Shown here: positions 34,002 through 44,211 of the stretch, in pieces
Layout: each line of letters opens with the position of its first letter
Numbering within the stretch: the stretch's first letter is position 1
Source of the DNA: Peronospora farinosa
Lineage: Eukaryota; Oomycota; Peronosporomycetes; Peronosporales; Peronosporaceae
NCBI GenBank assembly: GCA_947646735.1
Contig: CANTFK010000305.1
Location: 1 to 58,164, forward strand
Direction of reading: 5' to 3'
DNA: 58,164 nucleotides
Made by a program: the position numbers and the translations under genes
Notes under the pieces: generated by a model
Database searches by the model: none
The model's input: the letters and a program-made list of their open reading frames with translations, nothing else
What the model was told of the DNA's origin: nothing

Positions 34002-34905
34002 CACCGGAAGTTATTTGTTTCTCAAACTTATTGCGGCTAGCATAAAGTCTTTGAAACCAAGCCTCTTTACCAACGTTTAAAACGTTGGTGATAAACGCGT
34101 TCCAAGATTGGAGGAACGCGTCAGCCTCACGCTTCTTTTGTGGGCCATACCATCGATGTTCAAGGAACACATCGATGTTATAATCGTTCTCAGTGCGAAA
34201 GTTCTTCGCACTGGCGTCAAGGCCGTAAAGCTTTGACGCATCAAACAACGGTATGGGGAACCGTTCGTTGGTCTTTCCAGACCAACGATCAAGCAGATGC
34301 TTAGGTAGCATCCATGGCTTGCGATCAGGAGCAAGACGCAATACGTTGCGGTCTAAAGCCTCCTGCGTGGTGTCAACAGAAGTACCGACACCACGAGCAT
34401 TAGTGTCAACAGAAGTACCGACACCACGAGCATTAGTGTCAACAGAAGTACCGACACTATAATTATTGATGTCAGTAGAAGCACTGACATCACCCTTACG
34501 GTCCCCACCCGAGTCACTATCCTTCGACTCGTTTGGCGATTCGTCTGATTCATCAGACGACCCGAACATTTCACGGTACATTGATTCACTCAATGTACCA
34601 CGATCCCTCTTCGTAACATTCGACGACGAGGTATCACCCCGGGGAGAGCCCGGGAGTGACACAGGTGGCTTTGAGTCGGATGCGTCATCCGACTAACCAG
34701 AGTACTCAACGACTAACTCTGGGTCAAAATCTTCACGGGGCGAAGCGCTACGTGAACCTGCAACAGGCGTTGCTGGCTGATGTTGACTTCCAGCAGACAC
34801 ATTAGTGTCTGCTGGCTGAGGCTGTGAAGCCTCAGTAGCGGCTGCACACAGGCGTGCAGCCGAGCTCTTGGCTGCCTTAGCAGCGACGCGCATTGACTTT
34901 GTCAT
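34002..34905 (-). pseudogene. Antisense ORF of B
   Basis: Starts ATG 34905 (MTKSMRVAAKAAKSSAARL, basic amphipathic start). One in-frame TAG at 34693-34695 and otherwise one frame to the C insertion at 34001. Low-complexity first half, an acidic motif MFGSSDESDESPNESKDSDS, a tandem repeat of 11 codons (VGTSVDTNARG, 34376-34440), then a globular-looking part: RKPWMLPKHLLDRW, DYNIDVFLEHRWYGPQKKRE, LQSWNAFITNVLNVG. The MFG.SD acidic motif recalls the antisense ORF of C. It faces pol tail to tail. Function unknown. Confidence 0.62.
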
Positions 34906-34981
34906 AGCGTAAAATTGTTGAATGAAAGAACTTCAACAAGTGCTCCTTTCCCATAGTCACTAAACAGTCACTAATGTGACT

Positions 34982-35000
34982 GTTGGTTGAGGGGGGGTGA
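34982..35000 (+). other. Polypurine tract of B
   Basis: GAGGGGGGGTGA directly before the 3' LTR at 35001, the plus-strand DNA primer position. The reversed D element has the same tract at 15345-15355. Confidence 0.75.
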
Positions 35001-35464
35001 TGTAACGGGGCGAGCCCGTTACATAATATTGACACTTATATGAAGTTTCAATAAAAATATTATTATAACTTATAATATTTGACAAAATTACCTTTACCTA
35101 TTCTTATAATATTGTTCCTAGATCTCCTTGAAGTTGGAGATGCCCTCTCATTGGTTGATATGGGACATCATATCAACCAACGCGCTGACCAATGACCGAT
35201 GGACGCGCGCAATGAGTGGAGGGCAAGTTGTCAACATACATAGCTGTAGTTTAATATAGTTAACATAGGTGATAACAGATTAGTTTTATTAAATAGTTAA
35301 CTATATTAAATACAGTTTTCTTTTCCCTCTCAACTAAGCGTTTGTTTCGTTGATTCCCTTACTCTGCTCACGTGTACGTGAGGTAATTGAGGCACCTGCT
35401 TTCACTGTAATCAGTGAAAGTAGACTATACTGTAATTAGTATAGTCGGAGGGTGCTCTATTACA
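35001..35464 (+). repeat. 3' LTR of B
   Basis: 464 bp, TGTAACGGGG to CTATTACA. It keeps both TAAT-loop hairpins (35399-35420 and 35423-35446); the second now has a T for C in its 3' arm, leaving a G-T pair. Its first 33 bases match the stub at 14994 better than the 16426 LTR. Confidence 0.88.
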
Positions 35465-35773
35465 CCGCTGGAAAACAGTGCTCTGATTCGTTCTTCGGGG
35501 AATAATCATGGGGCACTGCGATCTGGATATCTTGTTGGATCCTTTTTTCTTCATTTCCTTCAGTCTTCCGAAGTACCAGTGTGGTATCCTGGTTTGGATT
35601 GCAAGCAGAAAAACATTCCCAACCTGATTACTGCACTGTTGTTATTGGATTCTGCGGAGCCTTGGCGGAACCAATATCGATCCTCTATCGCGGATCACCC
35701 CGGCTCATCCCTCGCCCGTTTATCCAGTAGATTTTTTCCCAAACAGCAGTCGGGATCCGATAACACTTCTTGA
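35465..35773 (+). pseudogene. Antisense ORF of A, C-terminal part
   Basis: Continuation of 13780-14993 after the B complex. Segments MGHCDLDILLDPFF and, one frame over, ITALLLLDSAEPWRNQYRSSIADHPG align with the C ORF (GHCDLDISLDPSS, LLDALRVSDSAWPWLTQYRLS). Stop TGA 35771-35773. About 25-30 codons present in C between KHLSKPQKNPF and this part are missing, so the insertion came with a deletion. An in-frame TGA and a frameshift are present. Confidence 0.6.
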
Positions 35774-35957
35774 TCGTTCAATACAATTCCATTTTGTTCC
35801 TCCTTTTCGTTAAAATTGTCTTTTTTTGTTGCGGCTCCTTTAGCCGCGATCTCGTCTTCCAGACCTTCGATCGCTATACTCATTACACACAAATTTCCCT
35901 TCCACCACCCTATGCAACCTTCTTGCATATTATACCATCCCCAACACTCGATCTCCG
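35774..35957. other. Convergent intergenic gap of A
   Basis: T/C-rich 184 bp between the stop of the antisense ORF and the pol stop at 35958. No repeat or RNA motif recognised; it is the counterpart of 25069-25331 in C. Confidence 0.45.
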
Positions 35958-37397
35958 TTAGCCACCAGACCCCTCTTCATGTGATTGCATCACTTCAAAA
36001 CGATTCCGGCTAATCTCGCCACGTTCAAAATCTCGCAATAGTGCACCACAATTTAAGTCGGCTTCATCCACCCAGGATGGTTTAACATAACCTTTCCAGT
36101 AGACTTTAAACTGTCTATGTACTCGTCTTTCTATCAGATCGTACATCCACAATCTTTTCCACTTCGAATTCATCATCTTCTAAATTACCTTCAAAACTAT
36201 CTTCCGGGAAAAGTGCTTCGTCAAAATTGAATCGATATTCTTCTTCGATCGTCAGCAAATTTTTTGGACGATCAGGGAACGTCTTTACTTTCTTCAACTT
36301 GGATATGTGTGCGACGGGAAATAATCAATATGGTGTACCAAAAATCTCCAGGCGGAAAGCGTGATCTCCACACATTTCTTTTACTCGAAAAGGTCCATGC
36401 CACATATGTGCTAGCTTTCGAGCGTACCCTTCTTTCACACGATCCAAATATAACCAGACTTGCGCCCCTGGCTCAATTTCGTGAGGCTTGAGATTTTCAT
36501 TGTGGCGATCAGCACGTGTTTGGATCGCAGTCCTGAGTCTCTCATTTACTGCTTCTCTCGCCCGCTGATAATGCCGCTGCATATGATATCGCCACCTACG
36601 TGGATCGCGATCCCGACGCCTAGTACGTCCTAATGGTAACGTAGCTTCCAACGTAGATCTCGGATCCCAACCATGAATCAAGAAAAATGGCGTTTCGCCA
36701 CGCACCTGATCTTGGGCGGTATTGATTGCGAAAGTTAGACGTTCGGCATACTCATCCCAGTCTTGTTGATTGACGTCAGAGACATACATCTTTAATGCAC
36801 GAGTCAGATTTTGCACCATACGTTCCGCAGTTCCATTTGCTTGAGGGCGATATGCCATCGTTGCCCTTTGCTTCTGTCCAATAAGTCGATTGAAGGCACG
36901 AATAAAATCCGACATAAACCCGGGCTCTCGGTAATGACGTATTGCTTCACTAGCACCAAAACGACGGAAAACACACTCTTCATAATTTTCAGCGATAGTT
37001 TGGGCTGTTCGCGACAAACTTGCTTTGGCGATCACGTAGCCAGAAAATAAATCCACCCAGATAAGTAAATCGATATTTCCTTTGAACGACGCAGGCAGAG
37101 ACGGTATGTGATCCATGGCGATAATTTGGAAAGGATAGGTAGCCAGTAAATTCCCCGGTGATTCTCCATCAATCACGAGACGTCCCTTTCCAGTTTCACA
37201 ATCTGTGCATTGATTCACATAGCGTTAAACACTTCGGTACAAACCCCTCCAGTAAAATGCGCTCTAATCCGCTGGTAGGTTCTTTCAATTCCCTGGTGAC
37301 CCCCTTCCAAACTAGAATGATAATGATGCAGGAAATCTTGCTGGAGATTTTCGGGTACCACCAGGCGAGCGATTTTGTCCCGATCTTCGGATTTCAT
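35958..37397 (-). pseudogene. Integrase with chromodomain (A)
   Basis: Zinc domain 37215-37397 (HHYHSSLEGGHQGIERTY) and QCTDC in the next frame; core 36325-37218. Catalytic positions: LLIWVDLFSGY present, the second reads AIRHYREPGF where C has RHDREPGF, so Asp is Tyr (codon 36931-36933), and ANGTAERMVQ present. After MWHGPFRV the end is in other frames (36115-36297) with the chromodomain YWKGYVKPSWVDEADL at 35958-36176. It would integrate cDNA, but loss of a catalytic Asp and frameshifts make it inactive. Confidence 0.82.
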
Positions 37398-37840
37398 TGT
37401 GGTTTCCGGGAAAAATATAACAGATTATCTTCATCCACTTCCTAATCATTAGCCATCTTGGCACATGATTTCGCTTCCTCGACCGTCAATGTCGAGATGT
37501 CATCGACCAAATGTCTTCAGATTAGCGATCCAGTGTTCTTCGTCTTCGGCACGCTGTATGCGATCCAGCGTTCTTCGTCTTCGGCACGCTGTATGCGATC
37601 ACTTCTCGTCTGCTGCACCATTTCTTCCTGCAAAACTTGTGGTTGTCGACGTTTTCTTCGTGGTGATCGAGCGATCGCCGCTACTATAATCGCTGACTTG
37701 GTCTCTTGAGGCTTTAGCAATTCATCAAACCGATTAAGCGTAATTAAATCTCGACGATTCTCATCCGTAGTCACACTCGCCTCCTCTTCTCGTTGCAATG
37801 CGATACTAGCCAATCGATCTGCGCTCTGATTCCAATCGCG
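37398..37840 (-). pseudogene. RNase H-integrase linker (A) with 35-bp duplication
   Basis: Basic/polar linker (ARSPRRKRRQPQVLQEEMVQ). A 35-bp direct duplication starts GCGATCCAG at 37525 and 37560. Since 35 is not a multiple of three, it shifts the frame. Corresponds to 26959-27186 of C. Confidence 0.6.
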
Positions 37841-38737
37841 TTATATATGTAGAAACTCATGAGCGGGCCACGACCGCAATTTCTCCAACGCTTTATGTCG
37901 CAATAATTGCAGACCTGGTGCCTTGCAATCCCAGTCACCACGCATTTGCCGTATCACCAAATTCGAGTCTCCACAAATTATAACTCGTCTTCTGTCCTGG
38001 TGTGTGAGTAATTCAAAACCCAGCAGCATGCCGTTGTATTCTGCTTCATTCACTGTTAGATCCGTTGAATATTTGGAAACTGCCTCCAAAATTGTCCACT
38101 CTGGTAATTGCCACACAATAGCACTATAAGCTCCACCTTTACGTTTTACTCGTGCCGATCCATCGAAACTGACGACCAAAAGAATTTCCTTCTTTCCTAC
38201 CGTAGGAGGAGGCATACTTATAGTCCTTCTTGGCTGTTTCCGAGGAGCGATCGCAATTAGTACCTCATCGACTTCTTCAGGGGGCGTTATACTTGCCGCC
38301 AAAGCTCCAAGTATTTCGTCCTCTCCTTTCTCGCATTTCTTAATCTCCAACGTCCAAGTCGATAATAATGCAGCCCACCTCCCTAGTCTTTCATTAAGAC
38401 CGGAGGATTGTACTAGCCAGACCAGCGTTGAATAACGCGTAAAAATCTTTATCTCTCGCGAGACCAGCATAGTATAGCATGTATCCAGAATCCGGAGAAG
38501 TGTTATTACTTCTTTCTCGACCATCCCGTAATATATTTCATTCGGCTTTAACGTCCGACTTGAAAATGTTACCGGCCAATATATGCCATCAAATTCCTGC
38601 AGCAAAGCTGCTGAAACCGCCATTTGCTTGCGTAAAACAACAATAACTGGAGATCGATCTGGATCGAAGTGTTTGAGAATCGGGGTATTTGCAATCTTGG
38701 CTTTCAACATAGTGAACGCGATCGTCGGTTTTCCCAT
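37841..38737 (-). pseudogene. RNase H and second, archaeal-like RNase H (A)
   Basis: 298 open codons. First RNase H: ILKHFDPDRSPVIVV, then a damaged YASDW equivalent, WPVTFSSRTLKPNEIYY and KEVITLLRILDTC. Second RNase H: SFDGSARVKRKGG, LTVNEAEYNGMLLGF, CGDSNLVIRQMRG, giving D, E, D. It matches C over its full length. Role: removal of RNA from the RNA-DNA hybrid. RT lies upstream in another frame. Confidence 0.8.
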
Positions 38738-40082
38738 CTAGTCCGACCTTCTTGATATGGATTTTCCCCTGTATCAGGGTCTCGATCTGGATTAGGTTGA
38801 TTCGTTTCTTGCCAGTCACAATCATTACTCATTCCAACATCTTCGGCCAGTGTATTCACCTTATCCAAACGGCAAATTTCATGGAAATCTGCTTCCCGTA
38901 ATTCGTACAACACCGACGCGTAAATCGCAAAATCCTCGATAAATCGGCTATAGTAATTCAAACTCCCTCGAAAAGATTGCATCGATCGTAATGTCTTTGG
39001 AAATGGGATATTCACAAGTGATCCTAGATCTTTTGGATGTGCCTCTATTCCAGCGAGTGAAACTTGATGTCCTAAGTAATCCACCTTTTGTCGTTCCCAC
39101 AAACTTTTAGCCAGGCTTATCGACAGATTCCATTCATCACACACCTCTAGCGATCGTTTCACCTTATCATATAAGGAGGTCCACGACGTAGATGGAATCA
39201 GTATATCATCGATATATATAATCTTCTACCAAGCACAGAGTGGTTCTGGCTGGTATCCGGTTCTCCCTTTGAGAACACATCAACCAATCTTGGCGATCCA
39301 GTATTTCTGAATCTCGAATCTGGTGATTCTGCACCGATCGTAGTTGGGCTCTTGCCGATTTTAAAATAGCCATACAACGCATTGTCTATAAGTCGCTGAT
39401 AAATGTGCAGGGCGTTTTTCAGTCCAAACGGCATCCGCAACCATTCAAACAAACCCGACGGTGTTATAAAAGCCGAAATCATTCTTGCCCGCTCCGTCAT
39501 TTCCACGACCCAGAATCCGCTCGCCATATCGAGAGAGCAATACCACATCGCCTTGTCCATATCCTGTAGTAATTCACTTATCAAAGGCATAGGGTAAACC
39601 ATCAGTCTCGTTAGTTGGTTCACCCGTCGATAGTCGATACACAAACGGATGTCGACACCGTTCTTCTTAATGATCACAACAATTGGCGAGGCCCATGGTG
39701 AAGTCGATGGTCGAATGATTTTTGCTGATAATAATCCTTTGATTAGGTCAGCTAGCTTCTCAAGAAATTTAGGCGCGACTGGTCGTACTCGTTGTGCGAT
39801 CGGATGTTCTCCACAAACATCTATATCACATACAGCTCCACGTGCCGCTGGAGGTAAGGCATTTCCTTTGCCGATAAGCAAATGAAGACTCTTCCAAATC
39901 AGTTGTCGTAATCCTTCTTGGTCTTCAGTTAGGGGAACTCCCGGATCGCTTACTTGTATGTCATCAATTGTGACTTCGGCTGTAGATGAACCAATTTCTG
40001 GTAGAACTGCCATGTGTTGATCTACATCTTCGGCATGCAACTCGCCACTCTCATAATAGTTTGTTGGACTCTCCAGCTTCAC
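38704..40082 (-). pseudogene. Reverse transcriptase of A, frameshifted at YIDD
   Basis: 39198-40082: IIRPSTSPWASPIVVIIKK, IRLCIDYRRVNQLTRL, YCSLDMASGFWVVEM, MPFGLKNALHIYQR, then VLGRRLYIS. The DNA still contains a YIDDIL reading (39200-39220), but a TA-repeat run just before it (39211-39221) puts it out of frame. 38704-39162 has the connection (KVDYLGHQVSLAGIEAHPKD, MQSFRGSLNYYSRFIEDFA) in a further frame. Not functional as it stands. Confidence 0.82.
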
Positions 40083-40535
40083 CTATTCACTTTTCGTCGA
40101 AAATTCTTACATCGGACTCATTGTCCATCTTTCGGGATTGTGGATCGCGATTCTTTATTGCTGGATCGCGATCCACACATACATCGATAATTGCCGGATC
40201 GCGACCCACAGAATTAAACTCTATAATTGCCAGATCACGATCCACAGAATCACTTTCAATAATTGCTGGATCGCGATCTACACCATCAATAATCGCAGGA
40301 TCGCGATCCACAGAAACACTTTCCATAATTGCTGGATCACGATTTACACCATCAATAATCGCAGGATTGCGATCCACCGAAACACTTTCAATGATTGCTG
40401 GATCGCGATCTATAACTGTCGGATGGCGATCTCCATAATCACGATTAATAAACTCATAAAATTATCAATAAATTCTGAATCGAGGCCCTCGTTGGTGCGA
40501 GCTTCCTTGACTGGTGCATCCTGTACTTGATCGAC
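40083..40535 (-). repeat. Protease-RT linker of A with peptide repeats
   Basis: 40087-40377 encodes about eight copies of DRDPAII with spacers such as DGV or ESVSV; DNA words GGATCGCGATC recur every 27-36 bp to about 40430. It is out of frame with protease and RT, so possibly decayed, but its position equals the repeat linker of D. Confidence 0.7.
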
Positions 40536-41873
40536 TTATGGCGCCCCTTTAACCACATTAGTCATAAACGGCGATCGTGCTGATTGTTGATGTTCATCCT
40601 TGATCCCCTTATCGTCTACAATTTCATCATCGACGTCACTTATTGTACTGCGTTCATCATTTGATCGTGACGCGAGTTTCACTGTTTCCGTGGTACTTTT
40701 TTCTGCTTCCTCTTTTGAGCGTGTTAAGATCCTTTTCGGTGTAGGATACGAAGGATGATCCACTAGCGATCCAGTATATTCTTCCGGTGGCTCTTCTTCC
40801 CGATCCGTTGTCGCTTCGAACGCTAATGTCTGCCATTCGTTATACCGACGCGATCCTACCGAGACATACCCTGGGGACCGAGGTATCATATCAGCGACCA
40901 TCCACCAACCTAATGGCGATCCATGACTTAAAATCACTTCTTGATCGCCGATATTAGTCAGTTGTAAGTACTTGATCTGACCAGGTCCCGTAGTCTCTGT
41001 GGGCACCCATTTCGGATCACTCCTCACCCAGATCTTGGCTTTAGGAGGACTAACTCCGATCTTCACTTCGGTCGATTTACCCACGGGAACCACCACAAAT
41101 TGATCTGGAATTGTGATAGCTTGTATGGTCGCCCGATAAGGGGGTCTACGTCCATTTAGAAGGATCCTGACCTCATCAGGCAAACAAAGTGTTCCATCTG
41201 CTAAATCCAGGCGTATTCCAGCTGGGACCATAAAATCCATTCCTAGGATCGCGTCTTGACCTACTTGATCTCCTACCCAAGCATCAAAATAGTAGACTAA
41301 TGATCCATTCAGCGTAATCTTAATTCTTGTACGACCATCCGTCATGTATATGTTCTCACCAATCCCAACGCATTCTTGCCTTTGGCTCTCGTCAATGACA
41401 CATCCTACCTTACGAGCAAAGGTGGTGTCGACGATCGAGACTTCGGCTCCAGAATCAAATAGCACAGTCGCCTTTTCATTGTTGATCTTGCCCGTTGCCT
41501 TGGCTTGCTTGAACCATTTTCCTGGGGTATGATATTTCCAATATCCCCGTGATTCACCTGGTGCTAAGTCGAGCTCCATTTTCGCAGGCGATCGGGCATA
41601 TTCATCAACTCTTACGACGCTTGATATTGAACGCAGAAATTTTGAATCTTCACATGTATTATTCGGGTCGATCTGAGTGTTAACGCCCTGATCTGTCGAT
41701 CTTCTTTCCACAAATGCATAAATGCAGAGCCTAGAACGCTCGGCTCGTACCAGATTCCAACCTGGCGAGCGTCCTAGTTTAACATTTCTTGAGCCTTCGG
41801 CGGAAGCATTCCAGCATGCTTGGTTGGGACATACCACTTGCGTATCATGTTGTAAAATTCTTCCATTCGACAT
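40536..41873 (-). CDS. Protease and linker of A (-1 frame), intact
   Basis: The longest undamaged coding piece of A. After the frameshift site: LGRSPGWNLVRAERS, MELDLAPGESRGYWKYHTPG, catalytic VLFDSGAEVSIVDTTFARK (DSG), QDAILGMDFMVPAGIRLDLA and a linker with GYVSVGSRRYNEWQTLAFE. Stop at 40536 after VVKGAP. Translation probably needs a -1 shift from gag near 41780, so the nominal Met at 41873 is not meaningful. Processes Gag-Pol. Confidence 0.78.
   Translation of the reverse strand: MSNGRILQHDTQVVCPNQACWNASAEGSRNVKLGRSPGWNLVRAERSRLCIYAFVERRSTDQGVNTQIDPNNTCEDSKFLRSISSVVRVDEYARSPAKMELDLAPGESRGYWKYHTPGKWFKQAKATGKINNEKATVLFDSGAEVSIVDTTFARKVGCVIDESQRQECVGIGENIYMTDGRTRIKITLNGSLVYYFDAWVGDQVGQDAILGMDFMVPAGIRLDLADGTLCLPDEVRILLNGRRPPYRATIQAITIPDQFVVVPVGKSTEVKIGVSPPKAKIWVRSDPKWVPTETTGPGQIKYLQLTNIGDQEVILSHGSPLGWWMVADMIPRSPGYVSVGSRRYNEWQTLAFEATTDREEEPPEEYTGSLVDHPSYPTPKRILTRSKEEAEKSTTETVKLASRSNDERSTISDVDDEIVDDKGIKDEHQQSARSPFMTNVVKGAP
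41731..41783 (-). promoter_or_regulatory. Probable -1 frameshift signal, gag to protease (A)
   Basis: The slippery heptamer GTTAAAC (41777-41783) is in phase (G TTA AAC) and directly precedes the gag stop TAG (41774-41776). A 12-bp stem pairs 41766-41777 with 41731-41742, around a 23-nt loop with an inner CCAG/CTGG hairpin. A2 has the same elements. GTTAAAC is a known functional variant in arteriviruses. Confidence 0.62.
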
Positions 41874-44211
41874 TTTCCATGCTCATGGATATCTCCGCAG
41901 GCAGCACAGGTGTAAAAACACTTGTCCGACGGATGTCCCTTACGACCACACTTCTGACACGTTAGTCTCTTCCAGCATCCACGATCATCGTGTTTCTTCG
42001 ACCCACAATGGGTACAAGCCTTCTGATTCACCACGCGATCTGGACCGCGATCTTGATCCAAATGGTCTGATCCCGCGCGTTAATCACTGAACAGGAACAC
42101 TTTTCAGAAAAGTCATTTATCGTGGTATAAAAATATTTATTATTTTACAGGACTTTCACCTTTTTAAGTAAATTTTTCAAAATTTTTCAAATAATTTTTT
42201 ATATGATTATAAACCTAATTTCCGATTTCATTCGTCACTTCTTCACGCGATCCGGGACTGTAGCCACACAAAGGTTACGTCGATCTATTTCTGCGTCTGA
42301 TCCACTAAGGTCGGAGTCTGAGTCACTGCTACTGCCCTCCAGACGAATCGCTCTCACGGAGCGAGTTGGTTTAGAGGGTGCCGGAGTGGAAGCCGACGCA
42401 GATTGCTGACGAAATTTGCTCGATCCCATTGCACTCGGATACTGTCTTCCCTCCATGCGTTGATATGTCGCAGAGTCTTTTACATATCATCGGAGTCTCC
42501 AAGGCGTAGCAACGTCAACTGCTTCGCCAGATCGCGATCATCAAGTGTACCAATGAAATGTTCCACATGTTCTCGGCGAATTGAGGGCGATCCCTCCCGA
42601 ATGGGAATTTTTGCTCGGATCGCGGCTACATTCAGCCGATACAAATATTCCAATAAGTTTCGTCGGATCGCTTCTTCGCATGGTAATATTGTCTCCCGAC
42701 AGACATACCATATCCACAATACTGGATCATGAAGGTTCCAACAGCGACTTCCAATAATTCCGAGTGGATCGACTTAACTGGCTATACCAATTTCTTGCCG
42801 TCCCCGTGAGTAAATCACCAAATACTCGACATTTTTCGTCATCCGGGGCTTGATCGCGTAAGAACGCCGACTTGGCCTTGTTAACCCAGATTCTCGCTCG
42901 ATCTTCATCCTTGTACCGTCCTGTAAATTCTCTCAGATCTGCGATCGCAGACATTCGAATTAGCTGCGTAACAAGTCCACCATTAGGTACAGTGCCTGCA
43001 CTTGCCACTTGTGGTCGTCTTAGATCCTCCAGATCCCAAATCGTCTGGATCGTAATTATTGGATCGCGATTGACGCGATCCGGCCGATTCCATATCCACA
43101 TCCGAAATGCAAACTTTTGGGGTGTTTGTGGGGATCGCGGATCGACTGGCGTTCATGCGAGCTTGGTCCTGTTCATACTTCCTCATAGCAGCTTCAAAAT
43201 AAGATTGCAATTGACCTGATCCAGTCACATTCATGTCTTCAGCTGCGGATGTCGTTGGCGACTGCACTTCGGCCTTAATCGGTGCCAGTCGTTCGCGGAT
43301 ATGCGCTGCACCAGCCGGTCCAAGTGACATTCGCTGCATATTAATCGAGCCATCCGACCCCCCCTTCAAATTCCGCTGATATATATTGTGACGATCCAGT
43401 ATGATAACCTTTAGGGATATCTACGATCGGTTGGATCGCCTGATCTACTGGATCGCATTCTCCAGTTAGAGGAACTAGCTTTGAAAACAAAGATCGCCCT
43501 GCTTGGATCACTCGATTATGATCGCATTCCAGCAGCACCTGTGCGTCAAAAGCTCCAGCAGTGAATCCAGCGTTTTGTAGCAACTTCATAAGCCGAAGGA
43601 TTGCTACCAACTGGTTCGGTGTCGGAATGGGAGCTGAAATTGGTCCTCGCAGCGATCCAATCAACTTCGGTTTTAAAATCATTAGAACGGGATCGCTTGA
43701 CAACAAATCTTTAAACTCCTTCCAATGAAAACACCATTCCAGCTGATCCAGTTGCCATCCTTTCGCCTTGTCTTCCTCATGCGCCAGCTTCATGTCGGTA
43801 TCATCATGATCCGACTCAGGCGCCTTCATCTTCACTCGAGATGGCTTCGAATTCTTCTTCTTCTTCTTCGAATTCGGAGTGGTTTTGGATAAATTTCCTT
43901 CGATTTTATCCGTATTTTTATCCAGTGGATCGCGTTTTGCAACGCGATCCGCAGGGATCCTCGAAAGGACCTGGGGAGGGGGTAGAGGTTTTTCTTCCAG
44001 ATCAATTTCTTGATCTTCCTCTTTGGTTTTCTTTTCATCTGCGCCCCTCCCAAAACGCTGATTGATCCGGGGATCCTTTTTCTTCACACGTCTGCGGTGA
44101 TCCATTTGCCGCTGACGCTTCAATCCCAGGTTCAGTTTTGACCTTTACATCTTCTCTCACGGACTCACGGTGAAATCCCGAGTCACCAGAAGATCCGGGC
44201 ACGCGCACCAT
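41774..44211 (-). pseudogene. Gag of A
   Basis: ATG 44209-44211 overlaps the PBS: MVRVPGSSGDSGFHRESV. Pieces in changing frames: N region to 44035; 44123-43341 (Lys-rich, then GWQLDQLEWCFHWKEF and a helical domain); 43369-42983 and 43101-42727 (capsid: ADLREFTGRYKDEDRARIW, LLTGTARNWYSQLSRS); 42719-42480 (LLEYLYRLNVAAIRAKI); 42456-42235 (acidic); 42061-41774 with three zinc knuckles (CTHCGSKKHDDRGC, CQKCGRKGHPSDKC, CAACGDIHEHGKC). Most lesions are shared with A2; a 1-base insertion near 43030 is private to A. Confidence 0.82.
44193..44210 (-). other. Primer binding site of A
   Basis: TGGTGCGCGTGCCCGGAT on the minus strand, one base from the LTR end. The same site occurs in A2 and in every array unit (for example 6496-6513, 52983-53000). 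The gag ATG shares its first TG. Confidence 0.7.

Larger units (their letters stand above)
16426..35464 (+). mobile_element. Ty3/Gypsy element B (interrupted by C)
   Basis: Plus-strand element with LTRs 16426-16886 and 35001-35464, PBS 16889-16906, gag, -1 protease, RT/RNase H, integrase, a convergent minus-strand ORF (34905-34002) and polypurine tract. Without C (21964-34001) it is about 7.0 kb, a normal size. The flanks do not match: the left flank is the C-type fragment, the right is the antisense ORF of A. So the original insertion site has been rearranged, possibly by recombination with the LTR stub at 14994. Confidence 0.85.

Noticed and set aside
21960..34006. Target duplication for element C
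   Set aside because: Flanks GCAG and CACC do not match in any register I tried, so none is claimed.
36264..36491. Plus-strand ORFs opposite the A and C integrases
   Set aside because: They mirror strongly recognisable integrase on the minus strand.
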